Below are positions 44,735-55,708 of a stretch of 64,000 bases of DNA, one piece after another (position 1 is the first letter of the stretch; each line of letters starts with the position of its first letter). Where the stretch lies: the NCBI GenBank assembly GCA_003508835.1, contig PUFA01000021.1, positions 8,720,501 through 8,784,500 of the forward strand, read 5' to 3'. This DNA is from Eonycteris spelaea. Its lineage: Eukaryota > Chordata > Mammalia > Chiroptera > Pteropodidae. The notes beneath the pieces were generated by a model, which had not been told where the DNA came from, made no database searches, and saw only the letters and a program-made list of their open reading frames with translations. The position numbers were made by a program, and so were the translations under genes.

Positions 44735-46499
44735 GCCACTATGAGATGAGTTAAAGTGACTCCAGTACCAGCAGTTAACATTTCTGGAGTCGACTGTGCT
44801 CCGAACCAGCCACAGGAGCTCTTGGCACTGCCTGGGGCAGTTCCCAGGGTCTTCCCAATCCTTGCCTTGGAGCAGTGAGAAGAAGCCAGGTGGGGTGAAG
44901 CCACCTCTCCCCCAAGAGCTAGAAGACAGCTCAGAGCTGAGTGCACAGTCGAATTGAACTAAATGAGGAAAAGTGATCAGAAGTGAGGAAGGAGAGCATT
45001 TCCTCCAGGTCGGCCCTCCAGTGTCCCCACCCTCTGGACACCATCACTTAGAACCCCCAGTCCTCTCAAAAGACTTTAAAAATAATGGAGGCTTACAAAT
45101 ATAAGAAACTCCAGATTGCTAGGGATCCTGTAGGAAAATATCTTTTTCCTTAAGCCACCTTAGCCTCAGGATCCATCCTCGTCCCTCCTTCCCTAGATTA
45201 GGGCACACGTGACCTCCAGCTTAGCCACAGCCTTTTGTGCTGTGCTCGCGAGATAGTCTTATAGACGCCAGACCCAAAGTTGTCTTACAGGCTGAGCCAC
45301 CTCTTACTTCCTGTTCTGTGCAAGCTGGTACCTACTTGTGCTGACCCCATGTGTCAACCACTGTGTGAAACGTAGTCCTTCGGAGAAATGGGTTTTTTCA
45401 ATTTGAGGGGAAAGTATTTGGATGATTTCCTTTCTGTTCTTAGCAGACCTTGCCGTGTGCTTTCCTGATGCAGTGAATTGACCCAGGGCTTCTAATTCGT
45501 CTTTCCGCACACACCAGCCCAGTCCAACATGACATGCACACAGTAAGCTCTCATTCTGGGCGACAGGGCAGAATCAATATTCTGATAGGATTTTGAGCAC
45601 CTAGGTTACAGTTCCATTTTCCATAGTGACCAACCTTCAGACCACTAGCCAAGTGGCAGACTCACTGTGACCCATTATCACCTCCTGCCAACTGGGAGAA
45701 TTAGAACTAAAACCCCCCTAGTATAAAGGAATGGAAAGAGATAATATTACAAATGAATATCCCTAAAATATACAACATGACTTAATAATATTCAGTTAGC
45801 TCAGATACAGTAAAATGCAATGGGTCACACTGAAAAATAGTTAAACATCATGACATCATTACTCGTCAAATCTAAAATCAAAGATAATGAATGGAGCATG
45901 CATGTGTCCATGTTTTAATGGAATTGTTTAACTAAGGGAGAATGTTATGCAAAAGTCAAGCTTTCTAATGCGACTAAAGTAACTGCAGGATTTGATTGTG
46001 GCAGAGAACCCAAAACTTGTTTCATGGAAAAGGCGTTGCTTTTCCAGAAACTTGAGGGGTTTCATTGTTGCTTAAAACAGTCTTTTTCAGAAGCACTGAA
46101 TCTTTGGCTGTTTAAAAGGAAACAAAGCCAGGGTTAATGTTTTCAAATGCTGTTCCCTAAAATTACTCCCTCTTCTGAAAAAGTAAATTCAAGATGGCAG
46201 CTGCCAAGATTGAATATATTTGGGGGGTATCCTTAAAGCTGAATGTATAAATTATTTCTCTAGTCATATGCAGCTAAATGAACTCCACTGATGTATGGTT
46301 TATGCACATGATTCTTCCATGTATTTAAAATCCTTTATAGCTTTGACCTCCTAAATTTTATCCTTTGGTTTGTGATTTAAATATTTACCCAAAAAAAACC
46401 ACCTAATCGTATAATGAATACAGTGTGTGATCCTCTCTTGACCTGCCTATTAAAATTTAGTGTCTATTTCTTTTCTTTTCATTGTATCTAAAAGAGACC

Positions 46500-46556
46500 T
46501 TCTGGGGGAGGATTAATAAACATTTGGTAAATGAATGAATGGATGAATGAATGAAT
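46500..46556 (+). mobile_element. Possible L2 tail with GAAT repeats
   Basis: 'attaataaacatttggtaaa' is followed by tandem TGAATGAA/TGGATGAA units, like the L2 terminus. It is short. Confidence 0.45.
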
Positions 46557-46724
46557 TAGAAGAAGCAAATAGGTACTAATTCAAAATGCAAACTTCATAC
46601 ATGTTATTTTTTAAATTTCTTTAAACGAAACTGTTAATACTATTAGGACTGGTTCTCTAAATTCAGTCGACCTGTAAAAACTTGAAGTCCCTTAAAATCC
46701 TTTTGCTTCTGCCTCACCTGTTCT

Positions 46725-46875
46725 CAAAACTTCCTAAGTATTAACTCATCCAATGTAATCTTATTGTCTCCATTGTGTGGATGAAAATACTGAGGCGCAC
46801 AGAGTGATTTACTCAGCTCGCCTGCCATGCTGGGAGATAGAGGTGGAGTGAGCGGGGATAGGGACCCCAGCAGGC
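46725..46875 (-). mobile_element. MIR SINE, antisense
   Basis: 'aagtattaactcatccaatg' 'taatcttattgtctccattg' 'tgtggatgaaaatactgagg' 'cgcacagagtgatttactca' is a good antisense MIR core. Its right part runs into a 16-bp tandem duplication. Confidence 0.75.
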
Positions 46876-46892
46876 TGGGACCCCAGCAGGCT
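46861..46892. repeat. Perfect tandem duplication, 16-bp unit
   Basis: GGGACCCCAGCAGGCT occurs twice back to back without a mismatch, so the duplication is recent or polymorphic. Confidence 0.95.
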
Positions 46893-47760
46893 GTTCCTGG
46901 ACCCTGGAAGCCTGAGAGTGTAGAGATCCTAGATATCCACATACCATACTTCATGGAAAAGGTCATCACCAATTAAAACTGTTTTACAATTTTGTTATAA
47001 ATTAGTAACGATTCCTTTTTTGTGTGGAAAACTTTAAATAAATGTTGAGGGCAGCGAGAAACATATTTGAAACTTTTGAATTGATAAAGTCCAGGGAGAT
47101 GCACAAATGTGATTCCAGGTTGCAAAGCAATAATTTTGAAAACAAACCACACGATATTATTTCCCAATTGGACTCTAAGAGCTCAGCTCATGTTCTAGGT
47201 TCTCTGAGTTTCTCCCTTTAAGAGTAGGGTCTATTTTGTGGTTTCTTTGGACCACAGCTTTTTTAGAGAAGGAGACAAATCTTTGCAAGGGCCCCCAGAT
47301 CAGGTGAATCAGCCCTGGAACTTAGGGAGGTCACAGGGAGACCACTTACACAGCCATGTACACTGTCATCACGTCCACGTCATCTCCAGAGCGACGACAG
47401 TAGAGAGACCTCATGAAACTCAGACATTTGTTATAATTAATTATTATTCTCATGAGGATTATAACTTTTCATAGAACTATATAGAGGCATGATAGCAAGT
47501 GCATCCAGCATTATCTCATTTAATTCGCACGGCCTTCCCTCCCCAGTTGCCTGGGGCTAGCAGGCAGCTAATCTCCATTGAAATTGGGGTTCAGAGATCC
47601 TGGCGCGACTCTCATCATTTGCTCCTTACCTGTAACTACCCATTCCCCTTCAGGGATCTTATTCACAGAGTGGAAGAAAAAGAGATGCCCTTCCTGCTTA
47701 ATGTCCTGTGCTTTTGATTTTTGATTTTCCTGAGTGTATTTTTTGTCATTGTTGAAAATC
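46893..47760. other. Unannotated sequence
   Basis: No confident repeat. A 163-codon minus frame (47568-48059), the longest in the window, starts inside the adjacent CpG-richer patch. It shows no domain, signal peptide or similarity that I recognise. Confidence 0.4.
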
Positions 47761-48074
47761 TCGCAGCGGTAAGTCCACCCTGGCTTTTCCTTCCGCGCAT
47801 GCGCCGTGCACCTGCCCTGCTCTCTCACGTGCAGTGTGTAACTGTCACCAGCACAGCGAAAGTCCCCATCTCTTCTCTGCATCCCTCGTCTGCAAAGGGC
47901 TCGATTAGAATGCTGTTTCCGCTTCCTTTGGAAAACACAGCTCTGAAATGCAGCCTTTCTTGACACAGAACATGGCTCCGGAGCTACTTCGCGTGTAATC
48001 AGCAAGGATGCACACGCCCGGCCGTTTCCTGAAGAACGCGCTGCCAGCTCGGTCCACAATCACTCCTTTTTTTT

Positions 48075-48076
<2 letters not shown>
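47761..48076. promoter_or_regulatory. Local CpG-richer patch with an NRF1 palindrome
   Basis: CpGs cluster at 47761-47830 and 47975-48060, unlike the CpG-poor flanks. GCGCATGCGC at 47795-47804 is a perfect NRF1 palindrome. The patch is small and would not meet usual CpG-island length criteria with confidence. It ends at a T31 run. Promoter or enhancer activity is only a possibility. Confidence 0.4.

Positions 48077-48107
<31 letters not shown>
48077..48107. repeat. T31 homopolymer
   Basis: Uninterrupted run of 31 T, preceded by a shorter T-run broken by CC. It reads as poly(A) on the minus strand, but the minus-strand sequence leading into it matches no retroposon I know. Length is probably unstable. 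Confidence 0.9.
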
Positions 48108-48108
<1 letters not shown>

Positions 48109-49775
48109 GCATTTCCTTGTCTGTTTGGAGAGTCTGACGACCACTGTTCAGAGAATTTTTTTTTGCCCGTCAAATACTTTCCGTTTGAAAATGATACATC
48201 GATGGCCTCTTTTCCTGGTTGAGCCCTATGTTAGATGGAGTCCCAGGCAAAAGCAAAATGGAGCCTGAGTTGAAAGCAGACTTTCTCTAAGACGGAAGCA
48301 CTCACACAGCCCCAGGGGCTTGAGTCACTGTAGGAATGTTGCCTATTAGAAACTCGTTCTGTCTTTGTCCTCTCAAGAGGCTAGGACTCATCAGCAACAG
48401 AAATCTATTTGAATTAACGAAATAAACGATGTGTCATTCCAGACATTTAAGACATGCTTTGCAGCCTAAGAACACTTTGTCCCTCTTGTTATGCCGGAGA
48501 GTGAGAGTTTTCGTCACCCTGAGTGTCTTAGTGTACAGTAATTCCCCAGGCTAAGTCTATGTGAATTGGAAAAAAATCATTATTTGCCATGTTTCTCCCC
48601 TTAGAGTTTTCATTTCATTTTAATTCTTTCTAACAGCCAGTTTGCTAATGCAGTTTGGGGGAGCTAAGGATATCCGAGGATACATGTGACCTTGTGTATT
48701 GTTTTATTCATGGAAATAAATAGCACAATGGGAAAAAAATGAGTCTATACTCTTACAATAAATGTATAAATAATCTAAGAAACTAGAGATTTGTCCTACA
48801 TGCAGCTGGCCCCTTTCTAAAGCAAGTTCTTGATTTATGAAAAGACATATAACCAGTTCACTTTTCACCAGTGAGGAATATGTCTAAAATACAATAAGGA
48901 GATACCTAGACTACAAACTACCAAGCACAAACAATCCAGGCCATCCTCTCTCCTCTGTGCACCCTGCCTGTTTCGTCCAGGTCAAAGCCGGCTGGGTCTC
49001 TGAGTGTGCAGGGAGATGTCGTGGTGAAGAGCCGCCTGGCCATCCTCGCTGGCAGTTCCCTTAGCACTGTCCTTGCCGACATGGGAGCACCTCTCTGACA
49101 CGGACTGGTTACAGTGGAAACAGAAAGATTCTAATCATACAAAATAAAGATTTCCATTTGCGAGCTCCATCATTGGACCTGTCATCTTTCTTCAGTAGAA
49201 AAATGGGGGAAATCAAATACTTTGTTTTGTTTTAACCACCCAGAGAAGGAAGAATGCACAGTGTGGGAAATCAATATATCTTACTCACTCCGACAGCCCC
49301 TCCCTTTGGATTCTGTAAACGATCAGGGGCAGGCAGATTACTTTTCCATCATGTTTGGCCCAAAACTACCCTGGTGAGTGAAGAGAAAGGGAATCGTTTG
49401 ATAAGATTTGGAAAATAACATCTGTTTTTCTTAACTTTTCTGGATGAATTTATCAGGCATCCTGTAATTTACACTTACTGTTGAAAACTATAATGAATAC
49501 CCTGCATGGACAAGAAGCCTTTGGGTATTAGTCAGAAGCTATGCTAGCTAGCTTTGTGCCATTGAAGGAGGCCATGTTTACAGTCAAAGGTAAAATCATC
49601 TGAAATGTTTAATTGTTTCCTCTGAAAAAAAAAAAAAAAGGCTCTCTGTGGTTACATAGAGTGTTTCCTTGCCCCATGAACTTGGAAGTAAGTGTTGATG
49701 ATTATACACTTCCAGTTCTAGGGTTCGATGACTCTGAGATTATTATTCTTATTCTTACAGTTCAATTTGGCTACT
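48108..49775. other. Unannotated sequence
   Basis: No confident repeat apart from an A-run near 49625. Bases 48950-49110 are slightly GC- and CpG-richer. Confidence 0.4.
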
Positions 49776-49779
49776 AAGT

Positions 49780-49888
49780 GTAAGGAACTTACCAGATGCC
49801 AGGCACTGTGTGCATGGTGAGGGATATACAAATCACTAAGACATTTTTCTCTGAGAATATAAACCCAGATACCAAGGGTGAAGAACAA
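49780..49888 (-). mobile_element. L2 3' end, antisense
   Basis: 'acttaccagatgccaggcac' 'tgtgtgcatggtgagggata' 'tacaaatcactaagac' and 'gaagaacaaatacagataaa' follow antisense L2 ('..ctatgtgccaggcactgtg..ggggatacagcagtgaataagac'). Confidence 0.65.
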
Positions 49889-49889
49889 A

Positions 49890-50110
49890 TACAGATAAAC
49901 ACCATTAATAATTCATACTCATTGAGGACATACTGGTGTAAGCTTTAGTATATATTGGTTTACTTAATCCTTTTCTCTATGAGATTCTACTGCTACGTCC
50001 ATTTTACAAATAAGAAAACTGACCCACTGGCAGATGCAGGAGACAGGATTTGAGCCTGGGTGCACTGGTTTCAGAATGTGTTTAGAATGACTATGCTCTG
50101 ATACAACACG
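49890..50110 (-). mobile_element. MIR SINE, antisense
   Basis: 'attcatactcattgaggaca' 'tactgg', 'cgtccattttacaaataaga' 'aaactgacccactgg' and 'aggatttgagcctgggtgca' follow antisense MIR in order. Confidence 0.78.
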
Positions 50111-50219
50111 GTGAGCGCAGTGGTTAATCATGTAACCTCTGGTTACCACAGAGCAAGAGAAGGGACGTTTGGCCTAGTGCATGGCAGGTTTGGGGAAGTG
50201 GGACTCAAGGTGTAGTCTC

Positions 50220-50640
50220 CAGCTGTGTTTCTGTCTTTTCAAGGATGTTGTATCTTGAACGGAGATTTAAAGGATGAGAAAGTGGTTCCTATTTGAAGAA
50301 AGAGATCCGTAGAGACTCCCAAGGAGAGGGCACAGCACAGCAAAGGCCAGAGTCGAGAAGTGGTACTTGGTGTTTGGGGAGGGGTGGTGAGAGGCGGGAG
50401 AGAAGCATCTATTCCCGGGAGCTGAGAAATGAGACCCAATGAGATATTTCATGTGGAGTATCTGGGAGGAGACCTCGTGGAGGAGCGTTTCTGCGTTTCT
50501 GTAGTCCAAGCCTCCAACCCCTGACATTTAGATATATTTATGCTCCGACCTGAGAGCAAAGCCATTCAGAGCCCTGGATTTCCAGGTACATGGCAGGAAG
50601 GGACGGGGCATGAAGTTAAGGGTGAGGGTATGGGCAGGAG
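50220..50640 (-). mobile_element. L2 LINE internal 3' region, antisense
   Basis: 'gaacggagatttaaaggatg' 'agaaagtgg', 'cccaaggagagggcacagca' 'cagcaaaggccagag' and, after a diverged stretch, 'attcagagccctggatttcc' 'aggtacatggcaggaag' resemble antisense L2 ('..ctgaaggatgagaagga..cagagggaacagcatgtgcaaaggccctga'). Confidence 0.55.
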
Positions 50641-52040
50641 TGGATCAACAGGGATTCCATATTTGTGATCAGTAACTTGAAATTTCTCTTATATTGACGG
50701 TTTTAGGAAAAATCAGTGTGGCACTGTACGGAGCTTGAATTTCTTAGGGTCGTAATGTTGGATTTCACATTCACTATAACATTGATTCTTCTTGCCTGAC
50801 ATATGGATATTTGATCCTTTCGACTCTGTAATGAACAGTGACAAAGATGTAACAGGTGTTTTCATCAGCATTTACAAAGTTCTCTCTCGCCAAACCATTG
50901 GACCAGAATATTCAATAAGATAAACTGGACCACTTGGGAGATTCCTTACTCTGATTTCATAATTCTGCCTTCAGAGAGAAATGGTTCTGGCACCGGAATA
51001 TGAAACAGAAATAAGAGAGACAAAGGAGCTGTGAAATCCATATAGTAAATAACCATCTGTTACAATTCATCTGACAAATATTTGTAGAGGACTAGGCGTG
51101 CTAGTTCTTGTGGATATGCAGCACTCACACGTGTTTGTCCTCATTAGTGAGTACATTTAATTGTTGACTGTAATTAATAGGTCAGCCTAAACATGAAAAA
51201 AATAAATTCCAAACACAGTTCTTAATAAACATCCTATGACCATCATGTTGACTATCCTATCTTTCAATATGACTTGGAATCTGTGAAGGTAATCTTAGGC
51301 CTGTTGCCATGTGACCTTCCCTGAATGCTAATTACATTAGCATGCTTTAGTGGGAAGGGAAAAAGGAAGAAGTTTGAGGTGGGATATCTGGTTTAAATTC
51401 AGGTTCAAGAAAAAGTTCCAGTTCAAATCAGGTGTTTTTCTATAAAAAGAGACATTCAAAGTGGATGATCTTTTTAATTCTTTTGAAGATGAGCATGGTA
51501 AGGGCATACCTCCTTTTTTACCACCTGCTACTCCATAGTAGGTCATTCTGGCTGACACCAGCGACAAACAGCCCCCACTGATGCCAATTCTCCATTATGT
51601 TGACTTACCCCTTTTTTGAGTCTGGTTCCATTTGGAGGACGCATTGGGATAGGTCTTCCTTTCTCACAAAGACAGTAGTTAAACTGATCATAAAAGACTC
51701 AGACAAGCCTCAAAAAGCAGAAACACTTCCCTAAATAATACCCATCAACTTCTTGACTAATGTTTTGTTTAACTGTTTACAACGAAACCAGGGTACTAGT
51801 CCACTGTTGTAATGATAAGACCAGTGTATTTCCTATTGTTAGAAACAGGTCAAGATCCATTGTTCTCACTTCCTTTGCAGAGTTTAGTTGGCCTCATGCA
51901 TGGGAGGAAACATTTAGCTTGAAAGTTCGCCCTTACAATTTTGGTAGAAAATAAAAACAAAATGGTTATTGAAGACCTTGCTTTATTTTTCACTATTGCT
52001 TCATTCTATGTATTTTAAATGCAAGTAAATAAAATTTTGC
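50641..52040. other. Unannotated sequence containing one short L2 end
   Basis: Apart from the L2 end at 51064-51150, no repeat or exon is recognised. Confidence 0.4.
51064..51150 (-). mobile_element. L2 3' end, antisense
   Basis: 'attcatctgacaaatatttg' 'tagaggactaggcgtgctag' 'ttcttgtggatatgcagcac' follows the reversed L2 tail ('..ttcattcaacaaatatttattgagcacctactatg..ggggatacagca'). Confidence 0.65.
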
Positions 52041-52044
52041 AGCA

Positions 52045-52400
52045 TTTACTGTGCACTATTTATTTCAAAAGAAATACACATTTTAAGTTCTTAAAATATA
52101 TAAAATATAAAGAAGTTCAAAAAAAGAATCTTTCCTGTAATTTTACATCTTAAAGGTAGCCACTATTAATGCAAGAAGCTTTTTCTACATATGTGCATAT
52201 ATTGCATAAATTTATACAAATATATGTAAACAGTTATAATGAAATAACTCTCTTACTGTACTCTACAGTGCTTTACTGGATTATAAATGGGTTGGGACAC
52301 AAAAAAATATATATTCATTGTCTTGATGGGCCAATAGTAACTATTTCTTTCCCACCTTAAGTTACCTACTTTTTTAATTCCCCTAAAATAAAAATGATCC
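52045..52400 (-). mobile_element. Possible old LINE 3' region, antisense (left part)
   Basis: 'cttaaaggtagccactatta' 'atg' followed by 'ctttttctacatatgtgcat' 'atattgcata' resembles the antisense 3' region of an old L1 ('..cccagagataaccactgttaac..agtctttttctatgcatatat'). Related sequence continues at 52815. Confidence 0.5.
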
Positions 52401-52604
52401 CAGGAAAAATGATGCATTTAAGATAAGAGTTATCAAAAATTTAATCTATCAAATTTGTGTCACTCATAGAGCTAAATGAAAATCATTACCAAGAAATATT
52501 ATTTCTTCAATAAAAAAGGAAAATATAATTTTAAAATATTTCTATTTTTTCAAGATAAATGGCTTAGTATGTAGATATTTTGTAATTAGCATGGAGCGGA
52601 GGGA

Positions 52605-52805
52605 AGAGAATTGACATTTATGGAACATTTGTAGTATGCCAAGCTTTATGATAGGGAATTTAAATCTGCTGTTTACTTAATACTTATAATTTTAAGGAGA
52701 AGTTGGTATTTTCCATTTGACAGTTAAGGGAATTAAGATTCAGAGGTTTTCAATAGTTTGCCCATGGTAACAGTGCTAAATATGACATAGAAATGTGAAA
52801 AACAT
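52605..52805 (-). mobile_element. MIR SINE, antisense
   Basis: 'gacatttatggaacatttgt' 'agtatgccaagctttatgat', 'ttccatttgacagttaaggg' 'aattaagattcagaggtttt' and 'gcccatggtaacagtgctaa' follow antisense MIR. Confidence 0.8.
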
Positions 52806-52814
52806 TTATAATTC

Positions 52815-53290
52815 TAGCACCAGAATAACTACTGGTAATTGAGTCATATAGTTTTTCAACTTGTATTCTATACATATGCTAAGATATGCATGAATTTTTT
52901 TTTATTACTTTCATTCATTTTCTCTTTCTTCTTTGCTTTTTTTTCTTTTGATGGGATCATTATATACACCTGTCTTACAATTTGTGCCTCTTTTTTTCAC
53001 TTGGCTGAAACTCCTTTTTAATGGCTACAAATTAAAATAGCATAATTTTATCACAGTTAACCAATTCCTAATAAATACATATTTTGAGTCTTTATAAATT
53101 GTTTCAATACACATTCTTACATATTTAACTCTTTGCATGTGTACAAGTCTTTTGTAAGATAAATCACAAAAAGTCAAAATTCCCGAGACTAAAAGTGTGC
53201 CTGCATTAAATTATAAACAGTATTGCAACACAGCCTTCCCAAAGGTTTTACCAGTTGTACTCCCATGGCATTGTGTAAGAGCCCCTTCAT
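52815..53290 (-). mobile_element. Old LINE (L1-type) 3' region, antisense (right part)
   Basis: 'cttggctgaaactccttttt' 'aatggctacaaattaaaata' 'gcataattttatcacagtta' 'accaattcctaataaa', 'ttacatatttaactctttgc' and 'gttttaccagttgtactccc' resemble the antisense old-L1 text '..ttttatggctgcatagtattcc..aaccagtcccctattgatgg..gttgtaccaatttacactccc'. Divergence is high. Confidence 0.55.
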
Positions 53291-53474
53291 CCATGGCGTC
53301 AGCCACCCTCTGTAATACTAACCAAAAGAGCGGGCAGGGTGATTGGTCATCACTTATTCTACTCATCAGAACACTAGGCCTAAGAGGTAATAAAAGGTTT
53401 GACTATCATCGTAAGTATAGTGATAACTGGGCTCAAACCCACCTGAGATGATAGTATCAAATACATAAAACATA

Positions 53475-53700
53475 ATAATAATGACAGTCAACACTTCAGC
53501 ATGCCAACCACTGTTTAAAGCACTTTTAAAATGATTTAATCCTCACAACAACCCCACGAGTTTTGTGCAGTCACTGTCCCCAGATTTCAGTTAAGGAAAC
53601 TGAGGCCCTGAGGGGCTAAGTGACTTTTCCCCAAATCAACATGTTAGAATTAGACATGGCCGAAGAGTCTGTGCTCTTAGCCTGCATGCTGTATTTCTAT
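53475..53700 (-). mobile_element. MIR SINE, antisense, well preserved
   Basis: 'ccaaccactgtttaaagcac', 'tgatttaatcctcacaacaa' 'ccccacgag', 'cagttaaggaaactgaggcc' 'ctgaggggctaagtgac' and 'gagtctgtgctcttagcctg' 'catgctgta' give nearly the full antisense MIR. Confidence 0.9.
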
Positions 53701-53854
53701 TATATACTTATTTTCTACAAAGTAGGTTGTTTCCAAGAATTACTTCAACCAAGTTGCCCAGCAAGTCCATTAAAAACTCATGATTATAAACAATTCACAT
53801 GTAGTCAAACGTAGAGGAAGAACAGGATCAAGAATTTTGAGTTGAAAAGAACCC

Positions 53855-53882
53855 AGAGAAGGAGAGAGGAGGGAGAGAGGGA

Positions 53883-53921
<39 letters not shown>

Positions 53922-53990
53922 AGGAGAGAGGGAAGAGAGGGAGGGAGAGAAGAGAAGAGAGAGAGGAGAGGAAGGAGAGGAGAGAGAGAG
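53855..53990 (+). repeat. 136-bp uninterrupted purine (GA/GGA) tract
   Basis: Every base from 53855 to 53990 is A or G, mostly GAGA, GGAGA and GAAGA units. Such polypurine tracts can form triplex (H-DNA) structures and are prone to length change. The Glu/Arg-repeat plus frame at 53842-54129 and the Ser/Leu-rich minus frames here are artefacts. Confidence 0.95.
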
Positions 53991-55660
53991 ATTGTGGAAC
54001 ACTTTGGGCAAGCAAGGAGAAGGTGCTATCAGTTCTGACGGAAGAACTCTAGCTGCAGTGCCTGCGGGAGAGAGCAGACCACAACCCCAGCTCTCTGCAA
54101 GCCATTTGAGACACAAATCTAGCAGGTAGGGAAGGCTTTAAATTGAGCATGAGACTGAGGTATAAATGGGACTGGAAAATAGTCACAACTGAAAGCGACT
54201 AAAAATGAGGTATCAATTATGGTGTTTCCTGTGAACCAGTAAAAAGGATACAATTAGTAAGTTATGGGGGAAATCTGTTTATACCCCAGTGAGTTGACCC
54301 ACTCAAATTCATTGCCAAGCTCAATGTTTGTTTTCTGGAGATGCAAGAAAACAAACATTAGATGTACTGGGATCTCATTCCTCTTAGGGATGGTGGGTCC
54401 CCTGGAGCTTGGACAGATATTACCTGCCTGCCTTCTCTAGAGGGCACGGCATGCCTGTCCCCTTACATTAAGCAAAATACACGTCCTTCTTCTTCCCTCT
54501 TCATCTCCAGTTAAGCCTGCAACACTTCCGGGAATCGTTTTCTTCTGCCTGGACATTCCTGGGTATCTCAGTGGCCCCTCCACTGCTCGGCCACCTTACG
54601 ACCATTTTCTCCAACACGACTACCAGACCTAACACTCTGCAAACCTAGCCAATGATCCATCCACCAGGATTCACTGCCATTTGCCACACAACCTGGTGAC
54701 GGGGGCAGCACACGCCCCCACGTTCCACAAATTGCATTCTTTAAAACCCCTCCTCCTCTTCTCTTTCTTCCCTCCCTTTCCCTCTTCTCTCCTCCTCCCC
54801 TAAAAGCAGGCTTAATATGGCCTCAGTCTGAAGAAGGTTTTAGTGAAATGAATTCACATTTTCTTCTCCAAGCTGTCATCCCACCAGGCTCTGGAAACCA
54901 GTGGTAACTTTTGGCTTCAGTGATGGCTCCTTCTTTAAATGAAAATCCGAAGAATAAAAACTCGTGTGTTGTTCAGAGTGAAGCGAAGCTGCACTAGTTG
55001 AAGGTAGAACCTCTACCCCAGCTAGGAATAAGGCTCTCCCTTATTCCGCAGGCAGCCCCCGGTACAGGTCCAGGGCCCCTCGAGCTCTTAGGAACACAGT
55101 TTGACAACCATGTTCTAGAAATGAGGAACCATCCAAGTTGATTAGCAAGGGAGTAAGTTGATAAAATAATATATGGTGTCCTGTGGTCCTAGGCAAAGAG
55201 AGACATCAACACGATAGAACTGTGACCAGAAATCATATTTGAGCTTAGTTTAATTGTGTAGAAAGGTGATTTCTTTCTCCTCCAATAAAGTTCTGAATCT
55301 TTTTAACTGCTAACAGATATATGCAAAGATAACTTACAAATGTGATTTCAATATATAACATACAGTTCCTGATATATGTGTGTATATGTATATAATTATT
55401 TGATGCATATGTTTGAAATGTTTCTGTTTCAAGGACCAACAGCCATAAATTGAGGAAATAGGAACAGACAAGTTAAACACTTCTTCCAAGTTGGCACACT
55501 GGCTCAAGAAAATGTAGTATTCATCAATATGGCAGTTTGGATTTCTTTCCAATCTCATAGCTTCATAGTCCAGCCCTATTTCATTTCTATTTTTACATTA
55601 AAATTCTACAACACTCCAAGAGAATCATGCAGCTATTAAACAATGGGAAAAAATGGAGGG

Positions 55661-55662
<2 letters not shown>
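53991..55662. other. Unannotated sequence
   Basis: No confident repeat. It holds a 14-bp inverted repeat at 54323-54359 (listed) and a pyrimidine-rich stretch at 54750-54800. Confidence 0.4.
54323..54359. repeat. 14-bp inverted repeat carrying forkhead-like sites
   Basis: AATGTTTGTTTTCT (54323-54336) and AGAAAACAAACATT (54346-54359) are exact reverse complements separated by 9 bases. Each arm contains TGTTTG / CAAACA, the core recognised by forkhead proteins. It may be a hairpin remnant or a palindromic regulatory site. Confidence 0.85.

Positions 55663-55700
<38 letters not shown>
55663..55700. repeat. (GT)19 microsatellite
   Basis: Nineteen uninterrupted GT units, followed by an imperfect ATGTGTG. 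Likely polymorphic and able to adopt Z-DNA. Confidence 0.97.

Positions 55701-55708
<8 letters not shown>

Larger units (their letters stand above)
43986..46499. other. Unannotated sequence with a GC-richer island
   Basis: About 2.5 kb with no confident repeat. Bases 44430-44960 are GC-richer than the surroundings and hold two RFX X-box-like motifs. Frames here (for example 107 codons, minus, 44623-44946) match no known protein. Confidence 0.4.

Noticed and set aside
44623..44946. 107-codon minus frame near the X-box motifs, considered as a first exon
   Set aside because: No recognisable protein and no conserved start context or splice structure.
47764..47776. GTAAGT splice-donor-like sequence in the CpG patch
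   Set aside because: A single hexamer is expected by chance many times in 64 kb. No exon or acceptor supports it.
47568..48059. 163-codon minus-strand frame, the longest in the window
   Set aside because: No domain, signal peptide or known similarity. Its composition looks like translated CpG-richer non-coding DNA, and there is no supporting gene structure.
53842..54129. Glu/Arg repeat protein frame
   Set aside because: It is the GA tract read in frame.
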